The position numbers and the translations under genes were made by a program. Shown here one piece after another: positions 22,902 to 34,725 of a stretch of 64,000 nt of DNA. The notes under the pieces were generated by a model, which saw only the letters and a program-made list of their open reading frames with translations, made no database searches and was not told the DNA's origin. The stretch is from Halocafeteria seosinensis (lineage: Eukaryota > Sar > Bigyra > Bicosoecida), in assembly GCA_001687465.1 (NCBI GenBank), contig LVLI01000344.1:27099-91098 (forward strand). Direction: 5' to 3'. Each line of letters opens with the position of its first letter. The stretch's first letter is position 1.

Positions 22902-23587
22902 GCCATTGTGCGAATGCCACCCCTTTGCTATTGTGCATTCTGAATTGATTGTGGTATATTGACTTCAATTATTGACTTTACTTCCTCAGAGTGCCATGCT
23001 GACACGTTGGTCAGAATGCACCCCCTAGGTTCAGCCATAGTATGTGTTCTGTGCCATTTGACGCACAATTTTAACAAAGTAGTCATGTCCACTGCTATTC
23101 GTTCACGTTTTTCCTTTATTTCTCGGGTTGTGATATGTTTGAATTCGACAATTCTTTTGCTTCAACTTGAAGACAAGTTGAAGTAGCTTTTCCGCATTGA
23201 AGTTGCAGAAGGCATCCCTCCCTAAAACTTACGCCTTCAGCATGGTTCACTTCCATCCGTGTGTTTAGGTTTTCATTGGCGCTGTTTCTTTCTTGGGAAT
23301 CAATAAAGTTATGACCGAACCTCATCGGTTCGTTTGGTGTTTGCTCCATCGTCTATGCCGAGTGACAAAAAAGTGAAGGAGGTGTGCCGACTTCAAGGTC
23401 TCTTCTCCTTGTATAGAGCATGCTTGTCCTTGTGATTCCCCATTGAGAACCACGCAAACCGAAATTAGCCAACTAAGCGCGCATTTTTCTCCCCTTTGTG
23501 CGTGCAATTAGCGTCCGAATCGACTAGCTGAGCCGGGAAAAGACGGAAGAGTCGTCATTTCGAAGGGATCCTTTACTTTATAACCAA
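22902..23587. other. intergenic region with a small palindrome
   Basis: About 690 bases between the macrodomain gene and the first exon of ATG4. A perfect 10-bp inverted repeat with a 4-nt loop lies at 23160-23183 (CTTCAACTTG and its complement). No gene recognised, though an upstream ATG4 exon may be hidden here because that gene lacks an obvious ATG at its conserved N-terminus. Confidence 0.4.
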
Positions 23588-23588
23588 T

Positions 23589-25247
23589 TTGCATCAATCC
23601 ACGTTGGCCGGTTTGGGAGGGTCAATTTCTCACCCCACGAGAGAAGCGATCCGTCGCTTGGAAGATCGTGTTTCATCGCTGTTTACAATGGACGGCGAGG
23701 TATATGTGCTCGGGCAGCACTGTTGTAGCATCGGTAAGTTTCTTCAATGCGCAACTTCAGCTTCACTTTCACTCAAAACAACTTCTTTCATGAGTATTAC
23801 TTCATTTGGTATTTGCGGGGACAGAGGAGGCTAGAGTTGCAGTTGCGTCTCTGTATTGGAGCACGTACCGGAGAGGGATACCAGAACTCTCATTAAGTAC
23901 CGATGCAGGTTGGGGATGTATGATACGAACAGGTGGGTCACGGGGTTTTCAGTATGTCTACACTATTTTTGTCGTTTACATACTATCGTTTCCATCTCGA
24001 TTTGCAGCGCAAATGATGCTTGCGCATGCGTGGCAGCGTTTTCGGATGTCGGAAAAGATTTCTCAGGATGTGAGCGCGACAGGTAAATAATTATAATTCC
24101 CGCAACGAGGGCTCTTTGTTGTCGCCATTATCTAGCGCCTTGCCGTTTTGAGTTTCAGGGACACTCTTTCCGAAAAACGAAGACGAATTGTCTGAGCGAG
24201 CGAGAAACGTTTTCCTCGAAATATCATGGCGCTTTGCCGATCTACCTGCCGACTTTTCGTGCTTCAGCATCCATCACATACTTCAGACAGCGCAGCAACT
24301 TGTTAACATGGGACCGGGTAAGTGGTTCTGTTTTCTGGATGCTACCAAATGCGTTTTACTGACCAGTACCGGCTACAGGGGAGTGGTTCGGTCCTCATAC
24401 CATCTGCTCCGTGTTATCATCGATAGTGAACCAAGCTGCAACGTCACATGCATGGAAGCTAAGAATGTCCGTAGCAACGGATAGCATGATTTTTTGTGAC
24501 CAGTTAGACGATCTCTGTTCAAGGAGTGACGAGAAGCAGTCACAGAATGACTCAGGAAACTGGGACCATTCTTTGATTTTGACCGTCCCTCTCAGGCTTG
24601 GCGTTGAGCAGGTGGAGCGAGCAAAATTGCAAGTGTTGATGGCCATGCTGAAACTTCCACAGTGCATCGGCTTTATTGGTGGTACCCCGAGGCATAGCCT
24701 CTACGTAATTGGACAACAACCCAATACTGAAAATCTCCTTTATTTGGATCCCCATACCACCCAAGATACCCTATCGGATGAGCATACTGCATCATCGGAG
24801 CTGAAGAATGACAAAAATGGACAGTATATTGATGCTGATAACGTGCCGTTCCCGGCTCTTCCAGAGTGGTATTTGGAATCTGTGAAAGCTCCTCAGCCGT
24901 ATTCTATGCACGCGACATACCTCGACCCTTGTTTAGCGATCGGATTCTTCCTTTATGATAAAAGCTCCTTAGAGGACCTGCGAAGGGAAGTAGACAAGAT
25001 ATTTACTACTCTGGATGAACCGCTGCTTCAAATCTTGGACAAGACACCTTCATATATGAGTAGCAAGGCGGAGAGATGCAAACGAGACGTTCGTCTCTCT
25101 CTGGACGGGGAGTTCAGCGAGGATGAATTAAACTCAGGGTATGAGCATCATGGCAGAAAACTCAGTAGGTTATCGAATAGCAGTTGGGAGAAATGTGAGC
25201 ATGAGGATGCAAAAGAATCCGGAGACGATGAGTTTGTTCTATTGTAA
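23589..25247 (+). CDS. ATG4: autophagy cysteine protease ATG4
   Basis: Exons ...-23733, 23825-23932, 24008-24082, 24159-24317 and 24379-25247. ATG4 cleaves the C-terminus of ATG8 and later removes its lipid. From ATG 23688 the protein is 418 residues; catalytic C47 lies in DAGWGCMIRT, and the Asp-His pair is D253/H255 in YLDPHTTQ. Other family blocks: VYVLGQHC, YWSTYRRGIPEL, FSIHHILQ, GEWFGPHTICSVL, and FIGGTPRHSLYVIG. The final residues DDEFVLL form an LC3-interacting (LIR) core, FVLL after acidic residues, placed as in known C-terminal ATG4 LIRs. Oddities: conserved-looking coding (TREAIRRLEDRVSSLF) continues upstream of ATG 23688 to a stop at 23529 with no ATG, so an unseen exon or a non-AUG start (TTG 23589) is likely. 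The residue after CMIRT is Ala where Gly is usual, if the splice is right. Confidence 0.9.
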
Positions 25248-25311
25248 GGTGTGCCTCAGAGCCTATGAATCCGAGTCGGCAGCACAACTTACACATTGTT
25301 ACAGTCAGCAT

Positions 25312-26146
25312 CTACTGAAAGTATCTCGCTCCCTTGCCGCCTGTCTGTTCGAAATAGTTATCTCTACTCTTCGTCCGAAAAGAATCATCGGCCGGGGTAG
25401 GCATGGGTTTGCCACCGCCTCGCCCAGTGTGAGCTATTGACCGGTAGGGACGAGGTCGTGGATTGGGCTCTATGTTGCCAAAAGTTCCTGTACTGGTCGG
25501 ATCCCCAGGGCCGTAAGTCCCGTTGGTGGGGCTGTAGAGTGTTCTCCCACCCCATTTTGCCGGAGGTTCATACCACTCTTTATCCTCTTGTGGATACCAT
25601 GTTTTCTCGTCTATCAGCGGTGAGCGCCGTGATCCCGTTGTTCTATATGTGTCAGAAGGGGCCGTTTGTGGGCGGCCAATCTGAGTGTGCCTGTGCACCC
25701 CGGTATGTCTACGTCCTGGAAAGCTCGTAGGATTACAACAATGTACACCGTCACGATACCCATTTCGAAGTGACGCGTTAGTCTTGCAGCTAGGCCTAAA
25801 TGTCGGTCTTTTGTCGCGGTAGTATAGCGTCTCTCTCTTCTCCTTTGGGTCCACGTATGGGACATAGGAAGCCCGGCGATTTTCACGAGGACTGCGTGTA
25901 CAATGTTCAGTACCCTGTTCAGTCAATTTCACGACCACTACGAGCAACTACTTACAATACACCATCCGTCATGATCCGGGATACCTCACTAGCTCTTGCT
26001 CGTTCCAGTTCTTTTTCACGCCGCTCCATTGCCTGCTTCTCCCTGAGAGCCTCCTTGGAGGTACGCGCAATTCCAGCTGGCCCGTACACCTGGCTTCGCT
26101 GCGTCCATTTCGACGAATGCGCGGCATCGTACTGGAAATTAATCAT
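25312..26146 (-). CDS. hypothetical protein, charged N-terminal helix and Pro/Gly/Tyr-rich tail
   Basis: Two exons (26146-25956 and 25891-25312, GTAAGT donor and CAG acceptor) give 256 residues. Residues about 30-55 form a charged helix (EALREKQAMERREKELERAR). The rest is basic and rich in Pro, Gly, Tyr and Arg, with motifs such as EKTWYPQEDKEWYEPPAKWG and NGTYGPGDP, and no transmembrane segment. Such composition occurs in microtubule-associated and ciliary inner proteins, but I do not recognise the family. Upstream exons cannot be excluded. It converges on ATG4, 64 bases between stops. Confidence 0.6.
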
Positions 26147-27322
26147 CGTCCAAGCCCACTTAGCGAGACTCTCTTTCCGATTACGACGGAGAAACTATCA
26201 ACGCTGCCAAGATAGCGGCACTTGATTGTGTCGCAACAAACCCAACAAAAATCCTGCAGGCGCGCTCCAAGCTGTATACACCACAATATCTGCGAGAGAG
26301 CATGCGATGTACCGTGGAATCCGGTTCCCTTAGATGCGGCACCAAGGTCAGCGCCATACAAAACATGACTATGGGCTATCTGATTAGTAATTAGCCCTCG
26401 CTTGGCCAAAACAAGCCACGGACAGAAATCTTAGCCGATAGTCGCAACCCCCTAACTCCAACGAATCTTTCGTCTCCCCCCCTGCTGAGGGAAGCACTTT
26501 ATCACCTCTCATCGCCTGCTCATTCCAGCAGACAAGGCCAGGTCTCCACCCCTTTTAAACACGCCAGACAGCCGTAAGGGCTGAATGAACCAGTCTGGAA
26601 AGGTCTTAGAGGCTGCCTAGAGCTTGTATCTGCTGGACGCCGCGCGTACAGCGCCCCCGGAGATTCAGCGGCATTGGCTGCACGTTGTACAGCTCCAAAC
26701 TCGTGGCTTACTACTCTTTCATTCTTGCTATTCAACCAGTCTCAGAAGGCGGACACTAATGACGGCTGGAGGGAAACACACATACACACGTCTAGCAATC
26801 GTACCTGCTTGTACGCAGTGTAGTCGTCTTCGGCTTCGACTCTGGTCTGCTGAGAAAAAGCTACAATGTTGATAAGCAGCAGCCCACAAAGGACTATACC
26901 AATATATTCGTCTCTCTCATGGAAAAGAGAAATCTACGATGAGAATCAATGCTGAATGCATCCTGCATATACGCCTGTCTCGCGGCCACAACGTACTACG
27001 TGGTGGCTGGTCAACTCCCGCTTGGAGGGAATCGAGGCGCTTCGAACAGATACCGGCAACTCCTTTTCCATTGTGTGTTATGGCTTCTTTGATCAAATTC
27101 CTTCACAGTATAACATAATTGGAGGATAGAACCCCGCCATGGGATGAATAATGTACTGTGCAAAGAGGCAACAAGTTTATATTATTTCATTGATCAAGGC
27201 TAGCAGAGTGATGCCAAAAACTTCTGAAAATAGAGGCGTGATTGTAAAAAGGAGGACCATACCGAAATAGTCCTACTTCCCGAGAACTTGACGCTTTTGA
27301 AAACGTCATTCAACTCTCCTAC
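26147..27322. other. 1.2 kb region without a recognised gene
   Basis: This lies between the start of the minus-strand hypothetical gene and the stop of eS7. It contains only short open frames without family resemblance. It may hold the hypothetical gene's promoter or a further upstream exon and the eS7 3' UTR. No tRNA cloverleaf or repeat was noticed. Confidence 0.35.
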
Positions 27323-27913
27323 TTAAAGGCGGTATGAGGGGAACTCGAAAGTAACTTCCTTGTGGCACAAAGCCTTGTATACTGCCGAAAACGTTTGGAG
27401 CTTTCCTTCTACGGCGACTTGGTCCTTAGGGTTCAAGTGAACCTTAAGAAGTTTGCTTCCATCTGTACGAACACGAGTGCGCTTTCCGACAATTTCGGTG
27501 GGGTATACGAGGTCATCCAAGATAGCATTGTGCACATGTGTCAGCGTGCGACTACGAGGACGGGGACCATTGAACTTTTTGTTCCTCTTAAAGTTCTTGC
27601 TCAGAATGGTGCGCTGGCCAATTATCACCACATCCTTTCCAGAGAACTTCTTTTCGAGCTCCTCCACGAGAGTCTTTTGGATTTTTCGGTATTCTTGTAA
27701 CTGAGGGTAGGGCACGAAGATGATAACAGCAGAGCGTCCATTGGCCGGCACCTCAATTTGACGAGCAGCAGCTATTTGCAAGGGGATGAGATCGTTTCTA
27801 ATGGCAGCATTGTGTGCCTGGATATTCTTAAGCTCTTGCGCAACATGCTCTTCGAATTGGCTGGGGGTCTCACCCTCTTTCTTACGGATTTTTGGTATAT
27901 CTACAGTAGCCAT
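27323..27913 (-). CDS. RPS7: cytosolic small-subunit ribosomal protein eS7
   Basis: One coding exon, 196 residues, full length for eS7 (about 190-200 in most eukaryotes). Diagnostic blocks include RSAVIIFVPYPQLQEYRKIQ, LVEELEKKFSGKDVV, IGQRTILSK, RPRSRTLTHVHNAILDDLVY, PTEIVGKRTRV and DGSKLLKVHLN. It belongs to the 40S body and takes part in subunit assembly. A likely 5' UTR intron lies just before the start (27921-28007): on the minus strand a GTAAGT donor, and a CAG acceptor seven bases upstream of the ATG, an arrangement common in ribosomal protein genes. It is divergent from the mS34 gene. Confidence 0.97.
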   Translation of the reverse strand: MATVDIPKIRKKEGETPSQFEEHVAQELKNIQAHNAAIRNDLIPLQIAAARQIEVPANGRSAVIIFVPYPQLQEYRKIQKTLVEELEKKFSGKDVVIIGQRTILSKNFKRNKKFNGPRPRSRTLTHVHNAILDDLVYPTEIVGKRTRVRTDGSKLLKVHLNPKDQVAVEGKLQTFSAVYKALCHKEVTFEFPSYRL

Positions 27914-28617
27914 TTTGCTTCTGCATAGAACAAGAGGGTGGGAAAACGTTCAATTTACCTTTTCTCTACTTCATTATATGCACATATGAGCTCTGCCAAC
28001 TACTTACCTCTAGTTTCCGGTCTTTTATCGAGTCCTGTCAGAGATGATAACCCGACGTCTGTATCAACAAGTACCATACAAGATGAATATGAACAAATAT
28101 CCCACACCAATATACAGTCATTTGCAATACAGTATGCCCCAAAAATCGTAGTTTCAGTATCATTCGCCCATGTATAGCAGGGTAAATAGGCATCCGCCAG
28201 TGTCAGTGGACATGGAAGCCCGAGGCTCCTTTTGGTTCCCCCAGGCTCCCCGTTGTCGCCGACCCTCGACCCTTTTTGTAGTTCCCCCTATAGATCGACG
28301 CCCACCCTCTTTACCACGTGAAACCACGGAAATTCGCCACTAATTGAAATCAGAGAAGCACCTACCTTTCTCTGCAAGCCTTGAACTCCTTATTTGTCCT
28401 AATCAAATAGACAAACACGCCTCTGATACTCGGTAAAGCTTCATCAATGCGCCGACTCGAGCTCTTTGGAAAAGTATCACAAAAGATTGTCGTTTTCCTG
28501 AACGACAACACGGCTAGACAAGTTGATATAACGCAATGCAAACACTTTAAGACGTCTTGAGGGGACGGATGAGGGAATACATTGAAATGATAAGGTGGTG
28601 CGAAGAGTGAGGATACA
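27914..28617. other. divergent promoter region between eS7 and mS34
   Basis: About 700 bases between two divergently transcribed ribosomal protein genes, one cytosolic and one mitochondrial. It includes the inferred eS7 5' UTR intron at 27921-28007. A C-rich stretch runs about 28225-28315. No other coding signal seen. Confidence 0.45.
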
Positions 28618-29264
28618 ATGACGGGAGGTAAAAACTTGTTTGACATCATCATGCGTCGGGCCAACATGGGCGTGGGAAGCCATGTTACCCGGAAACGATG
28701 GCTTAAATACCCAGGAACGCACTGGGTGATCACCAACGTTCAGCCGTATGCCCGAGTAAGTATTAGTAGTAGTGGTGCATGGGGTTGTGCGGTGTTTCAC
28801 TAATTAATTGAGCTGCTTTGCAGTCAGCTAACCGAGCTAAAGTACGAGGGGTCTTTAAGTTTCGACGTAAGTAGAGACCTGTAGAGATGGAGAGACAAAT
28901 GACGCAGAATATAGTCATATCTATTTAATTGATGTGGTGTCAACTTGCAGATTGGTTGCGGGAGCCTAAAATCTCCAGGATACGAAGCCAACTGAAGCGG
29001 GAATGGGTGCTCCTATACGATGCTGAGACAAACGAGTTTCACAGATCGGCGATACCCAAGGAATACGCACAAGAATGGGAAGAGCAATATTTCCAGCACA
29101 ATGAGTTATTTGAGTACCCTCCGATTGTCCCTACAAAGGAAGAAAAACACGAAGCTAAGAGAGCAGCAGCGCTCCCAAAGCAGAGACCAGACACACAGTT
29201 TGCTGCATACAGTAATAGCCCAGAGGACCAAGCCACAACCACCGAGGCTAACGAACAAAGATGA
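28618..29264 (+). CDS. MRPS34: mitochondrial ribosomal protein mS34-like
   Basis: Three exons (28618-28755, 28824-28866, 28951-29264) give 164 residues. The core matches mS34 of animals and plants: NLFDIIMRRANMGVGSHVTR, RKRWLKYPGTHWVITNVQP, KVRGVFKFR, and LKREWVLL, corresponding to LL..L...G.G..VTR..W....YW..T.V.P......KAWG.LTF......W.L in the family. mS34 is part of the mitoribosomal small subunit. No clear separate presequence is seen, though the N-terminus is short and basic. The C-terminal 45 residues are charged and low in complexity. Confidence 0.78.
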
Positions 29265-29354
29265 AACCTGATAAATTAAGTTTCAAGAGCGCGCGTACAT
29301 CCAAGTATTGAGTCATCTGCCTGTACTAAACAGCGGCGATCGCGTTCAAGCGAG

Positions 29355-31185
29355 CTACGTGCGCCTTCGCACTGGTTCCGCTTCATTTTCCGGATTAGAC
29401 GATCTACCGTAGTCTGAAAATTCTCCAGAATCCGTCGAAAGCAGAGATACTTTCTCTAAGCTTTCAACGTCGCCCGAGCGGGTCGTTTTTGGAGCCAGTA
29501 GTCGTTGGAGTTCTTCCAGCGATTTTCCTTTGGTCTCGGGGACAACAAGGACGGCAAAGAGCCAGGCGCATAAACTAACGCCTGCAAATAGCCAATACAC
29601 TCTTCCTACACCGATCCGTTTTTCGTCCTTTGAGCTTCCTCCACCTAAAACCTGTATAAAACTGAGCATACCGGCAGAGAGAGCAAGGTTGCCTATCCAA
29701 TTTAGGAGAGTCGAAACACTCATGACTTTCTGTCTGATGCACGTGGGTACTACCTCACCCACCATCGTAAAACCAACACCTCCCCATGAAATAGCAAATC
29801 CGCTTACGTATAGCAGCACGCAGGCGACGGTTATGATTCCAGCTGACTTGGATTTCGAATACTGTAAAACCGAACCCATTGTAATCAATGCTATCACCAT
29901 AAACGTAGATCCCGTGACCAGTAATTTTTTCCGACCCACTCTATCGATCACTGTAACGCATATAACGGTCATCACTACATTCAAGCCAAACACGATCACC
30001 GTGGATAGGAGAGACTCCTTCACACCGGCAAATTCGAAAATTTGCGAGCTGTAAAATATCACACTGTTGATGCCGGTCCAACAAGCAAACGAAAGCATTC
30101 CGATACCTATCACAACTGTCCTTCTATACTGAGGCCAGAGTACTGCTCCCCAAGTAACACTTTCTTTTTCACGGTTTTCAGCTTCTGCTTCATCGGCCAT
30201 ATCGTTTACCTCGCTCGAAATGTCGAAACCGTCGGGGCGTAGTTTCCGAAGCCTGTGGTTGTGAGAGAACGCACGATAAAGCAGTCAACTAACCAGGGGA
30301 CTCACAAAAAGGTATAGTTTTCCTCGACTTACATTTTTTCTACGTCATCTTTCGTTTTGTTCCGTAGCAGCCAACGTGGACTCTCCGGGAGTACAATCCA
30401 GCCAATGACGAACTGCAGCATTGCTGGGATGAGACCAAAACCGAAAAGCCATCTCCACCCGCTATCGACGAAGGAAACAAATATGTAACCCAGGAGACCC
30501 GATGAAAGGATACCAATTGTAATAGCGAGCTGATGAAATGTAGTGAAGAAGCCTCTTGCAGCGGGTGGTGCTATTTCTGCCAATAGCACAGGTGCCAGGA
30601 TCCCAGCTAGGCCAGCGGCAACACCCACAATAAATCGCCCGACGAGCAAGACGCTGTATACAGAAAATAGGGAAAACACCGTCCCTCCCAGGTACGTCAA
30701 AGACACCCTGCATCGTAAGCAAGAAAACAGGGAGTTCGGTTCTATCCAAAACAAGATCGAGTTGGGTTCGCTTACATCAGCATGGACCAGCGGTATCCAA
30801 GCTGCTTTGGAAGTATGCTAAGAAACGACCCTACAGCCGCTCCTCCGATGGTAATTGCAGTAGCAATCTCCTTCTTCTCATCTGTCAGTTGGAGAGCCTT
30901 TGTGAGACTTCCCTTGGGCACTGGTTCTTCACTTGAAATCACAGTATTGAGGACACTGGTATGCCATCCACTGAGAAACGACGCCATGACTACCACGACA
31001 GCCGCGACGTACAGTCTCCACGGCCATTTCATCTCAGCGTGGATAGCATCAGGTGCGGCTACTTCAGCCTCTTTGACGCCCATTGTATTCGCCGTCTCCA
31101 GAGTGCTGGCATTGGCTGAGTTCAAAGGGGTATTCTCCTCTTTCTCTGGCTGTGGTGGACTATTGTCACCAAGACTGTTGGACAT
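29355..31185 (-). CDS. MFS sugar/H+ symporter-like transporter
   Basis: Three exons (31185-30776, 30707-30333, 30252-29355) give 560 residues with about twelve hydrophobic segments. Sugar-porter signatures present: GRFIVGVAAGLAGILAPVLL, the PESPRWLLRNK signature after TM6, DRVGRKKLLVTGS between TM8 and TM9, and PETKGKSLEELQ after TM12. The N-terminal 55 residues and the C-terminal 45 are hydrophilic and cytosolic by topology; the C-tail is Ser/acid-rich, suitable for regulated trafficking. The loop after PESPRW (KDDVEKMLRKLRPDGFDISS) is a standard intracellular loop. Hexose is the likeliest substrate, but specificity is not readable. One could link it with the secreted amylase 8 kb away in starch use; that is inference only. 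Confidence 0.88.
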
Positions 31186-31404
31186 GGTCCCCTCTGCTGA
31201 ATTCGTCTATTTCTGTGGCGAGGGGACGAACAAAAGTATGGGGGAGTTACCTGTAGTTGTAGCAATATGATGGATACATCAATCAAATCCAGCGATGATT
31301 TGCGAACTTCACTTCACCGTCAGAGAATAACTAGCTCAAGGTGTTCCTTGTTTGTTTGTTTGTTTGTCGCTATCTATGTAATGTACATTCGGGGTTAGAA
31401 CAAT

Positions 31405-33236
31405 ATGATGATGAGAATAGCCTTATTATGTGGTTGTGGTCGGCCCCGAACTGTGGGCGGTGTACGGCGACAGTCGAGCTCCATACGCTCTGCTGTGATA
31501 CCGCCCATGACCCTCAGCCTGCCGCGAGTTGCCCCATGGGGTGTAACAAATGAGCGACGACGATGCATGAGCACCACTGGCACCGGTAGCAGCAACAGCA
31601 GCAGCAGCGGTGCGTTTCTGTCCGAGCAGACATTTCGAGACATTGGGGTGACGGAGAAGCTGACTAAGAAATTAAGGAAGCTGGGATTTGTGAGACCTTC
31701 CTCCATTCAAGCGTCTGCTATTCCCCCGGTCCGAGAAGGGCAGAATGTGATCATCAATGCAGAAACTGGATCCGGAAAGACTTTAGCCTATACACTTCCA
31801 CTTCTTGAAAAGCTTCAGGGGAATTCAACCATGCCCCTAGTCTGTATACTGGTGCCCAGCCAAGAATTATGCTCCCAAATTCATCAGGTCATTCAAATAC
31901 TGGACCCAAGCTCTAAACCTTTGTCGATATATCGAGGGTCCAAAATTTCCCCTAAACAAGTTGGACAGCACAAGGTACTTGTAGCCACGCCATCTGCTTT
32001 GGAAAATGTACGTAAGACACACTCGTTGGTTGGTGCTTCTTTTATCTCCTGGTTTGACTTGGAAAGAAATTGGTATGCTCAGAAAATGTCGAAGCTAGTG
32101 TTTCGAGAGTTGTTGGATAATGTGAAATATTTTGTGCTAGACGAGGCTGATATTCTTCTATCGGCAACATTTCAAAAGTCTGCCAAACAACTTGTATCAA
32201 TGGCTGGACGCGCATACTCGAACGAGAAGGATGTTGCGAAAAAGGTCCGCTCACCTCACGTACAATACATATTTTGCGCGGCAACAATGCTCGATAAAAA
32301 TCATAAGAAAGTGGGACAGTGGCTCGATGAGAACTTCTTTGATGCCATCCATTGCCGGACTCCAAGGTTGCATATGCTATCGCCAAATTTAAAGGTGAAT
32401 AATATCCGCATTGACGTAGATTCGGTTCTTGGCAATGGTAAGTGCTTATTAAGATACTCCAGTTCTTATTGTGCCTATTATATTTCAGACAACGACTTGC
32501 AGAAGAACAACTTCAAGGGTATTCTCCAGATGAAGTTATAGTGGACGCTCAGCTGGAATCCCTCCTCCGGGCACTTAAGATATCCGGTCTTGGGACCGAT
32601 GCTAGTACATACCAAGAGACAGGGGGCAAGACATTGGTATTCGCTAGTAGCTTTCCCATGTGCGAAGCTGCTGCCGACTATCTGCATTTACATGGTTCGT
32701 CCGCTTGAAGTAGTAGTCCTAGGGCACAATGGGTATTGTGGCACATGTGTTTATGCGTATTTCTGCAGCGCCTGAGTTAAAGAGTGCACCCTTACATAAA
32801 GAAATACCGAAAGAGATTAGGGAGAAGACTGTCAAAGAGTTTCTTGAGGGCACATTGGACGTGCTTATATCTACCGACCTGATGTCAAGAGGCATTGATA
32901 CTAGCCGAGTTGAGCATGTGATTCAACTTGAATGTCCAGATGACTTACCGAGTTATATCCACCGATGTGGTAGAACAGCAAGAGCTGGAAGAGGAGGGAT
33001 TGGTATGTCCGGGTTTCTGGGTATTGCTGTTGTGCTTTGCGTGAAGAGATTGCTCATTGCTGTGGTTTGCAGTGACTAACATTATTCCTTCTACAGAAGA
33101 TGAGTATATGAGCCAACTTCAGAACAGTGCAGCTGTTGGGCTAGAAGACACATTCTCACGCACGCGTAACGCTCGATATAAGCAACGACGACTAAAGAAG
33201 AAAACCTCAAGGCGACAAGCCTTTAATAGCAGTTGA
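31405..33236 (+). CDS. DEAD-box RNA helicase, probably mitochondrial (DDX28-like)
   Basis: Five exons (31405-32007, 32083-32437, 32503-32694, 32769-33002, 33097-33236) give 507 residues. The first 55 residues are Arg-rich with almost no acidic residues, like a mitochondrial presequence. Motifs in order: Q-motif around GFVRPSSIQASAIP, AETGSGKT (I), VPSQEL (Ia), LDEAD (II), CAATM (III, usually SAT), TLVFASS (IV region), TDLMSRGID (V) and YIHRCGRTARAG (VI). The C-terminus is basic (RYKQRRLKKKTSRR). The AETGSGKT form and small size suit DDX28, a mitoribosome large-subunit assembly factor. Intron 1 (75 nt) is a stop-free multiple of three. The first acceptor choice of intron 2 breaks the frame; the one at 32502 restores it. 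Confidence 0.85.
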
Positions 33237-33434
33237 AACAAGATCGTTGATTAGATTGTACTCGACAAGCCCTGCTCGTAGCCGCGAGTATATAAGTATC
33301 CATGGTACTTCGTCATGTTTCAGTGCAACTGATATGGCAAACTAGGTGATTAAGAGGGAAGATGGGGGCTCGAACGAGTCGTACTCGCTCAATGCGTACT
33401 TCTTTTCGAAACAGTGTTTATTGTGTTGAAGACT

Positions 33435-34725
33435 CTAGTCATGATAGTAAGGATACACCTTAAACGACCCGGACTTGAGTTTCCCATCAGGAGTATAGTG
33501 CAGCCTGTGAAAGCACTGACTGCAATAGTATGTAGGGTTATTGTTGCCAACACTATCCCCATATAATAGACATTCAGCGGGACGAGGACAGGCTGCGCAT
33601 TTCGACCGTTTTAATACCGTTTGAAATGTATGAATAGGGTACTTATTTTCATTCAATTCATCGATCCGTGTCACCGTGCGCATATCTGTGAACACCAGAA
33701 TATGCTGACAATCTCCCTGGTGGCAAAAGAGATAGTGCGCCCCTAGCCGCATCGTCAGATCGTTAAAGCGGGTTTTTTCCATTGCTTTGCTTTCGAGCAA
33801 GCCCCAGCCAGATACCTTACCAGAAGTCAGTGCCGCCCGCGACCAGTCAATTACTGGTTCGCTAAGCTGTGTCCTCTCTTGTCCGTCAGTACCTGGAATA
33901 GGTCTACAATCATCATAACATATCCCATCGATATAAAAATAAGCTGCACTTGACGCAGCTCCTTTGAATGTATCTTCGTTGTCCGAGAGACAGTAAATTC
34001 TGTCGCGTAAAATTGTTAAAGGTTGCGAACCCAGCACAAGAAACTCTTGCCTCTTCTTGCAGTCCCTGTAGTGATAGATAACGACACGAATGATGACCTC
34101 ATCGTCGGCAAGCCTTGCAAATGACGTTCTTTGCTCTCTTTCAGATGGGGTGGCCGATGCAATCGCTGGAGGAATTACGTTCCGAGAGGGCCCACGACTG
34201 TCGTACTTGCTTTTACCCTTGCGTGCTTTGACTTCGCCTCTGATATTTGGCCACGCTTCTTCGTATCTTCGTTCTAGCTCCGCATATTCGGGAACAGCAT
34301 TCACTAAATGCTGATTGTTTTCGTATTCTATTCGTACGCGCTCATTCGTCATATTAACGGTGTTAGCCGACTCCCGCCCCACTGCTCATGTCAAAGAAAA
34401 AAAGCAAAAGTGACATCGACAAAGGTTGACAAGCATTTAACTTTGGAAAACGCTTACTTCGTTCATTCGGATCCTCTTCCGTTCTGTCCCATGCTTCCAA
34501 AGCGCGTTTCACTCGGGATTCCACGTCCCCTGTTATCGTGCATCCTTGGATGTCCGAGGTATCAATGTGAGGACCATAATACTGCTCGGCACTTGGTTCA
34601 TGGGGTTTTAATTGATCCTCCTCCTCCTCACCCCCTTCCTCTGTACCAGCGAAAAGGTCCTCTGTGGGAAATAATGAATGCAATTCAGAGGGCTTGGTCG
34701 GAGGCAGGATACTGTGTTCAGCCAT
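33435..34725 (-). CDS. SNAPC3: snRNA-activating protein complex subunit 3 (SNAPC3/SNAP50)
   Basis: Two exons (34725-34458, 34381-33435) give 404 residues. SNAPC3 binds the proximal sequence element of small nuclear RNA genes and serves both RNA polymerase II and III. Supporting blocks are in the C-terminal half: LVLGSQPLTILRDRIYCLSD, a beta-grasp-like conserved strand set, FYIDGICYDD, HILVFTDMRTV, and a zinc-binding region with CAACPRPAECLLYGD, YYCSQCFHRLHY and a final FKVYPYYHD. The N-terminal 85 residues are acidic and disordered. It shares a divergent promoter region of about 440 bases with sideroflexin. Confidence 0.85.

Noticed and set aside
23116-23349. 77-codon minus-strand frame between the macrodomain gene and ATG4
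   Set aside because: Contains the palindrome at 23160-23183 and has no domain; no splice signals connect it to anything.
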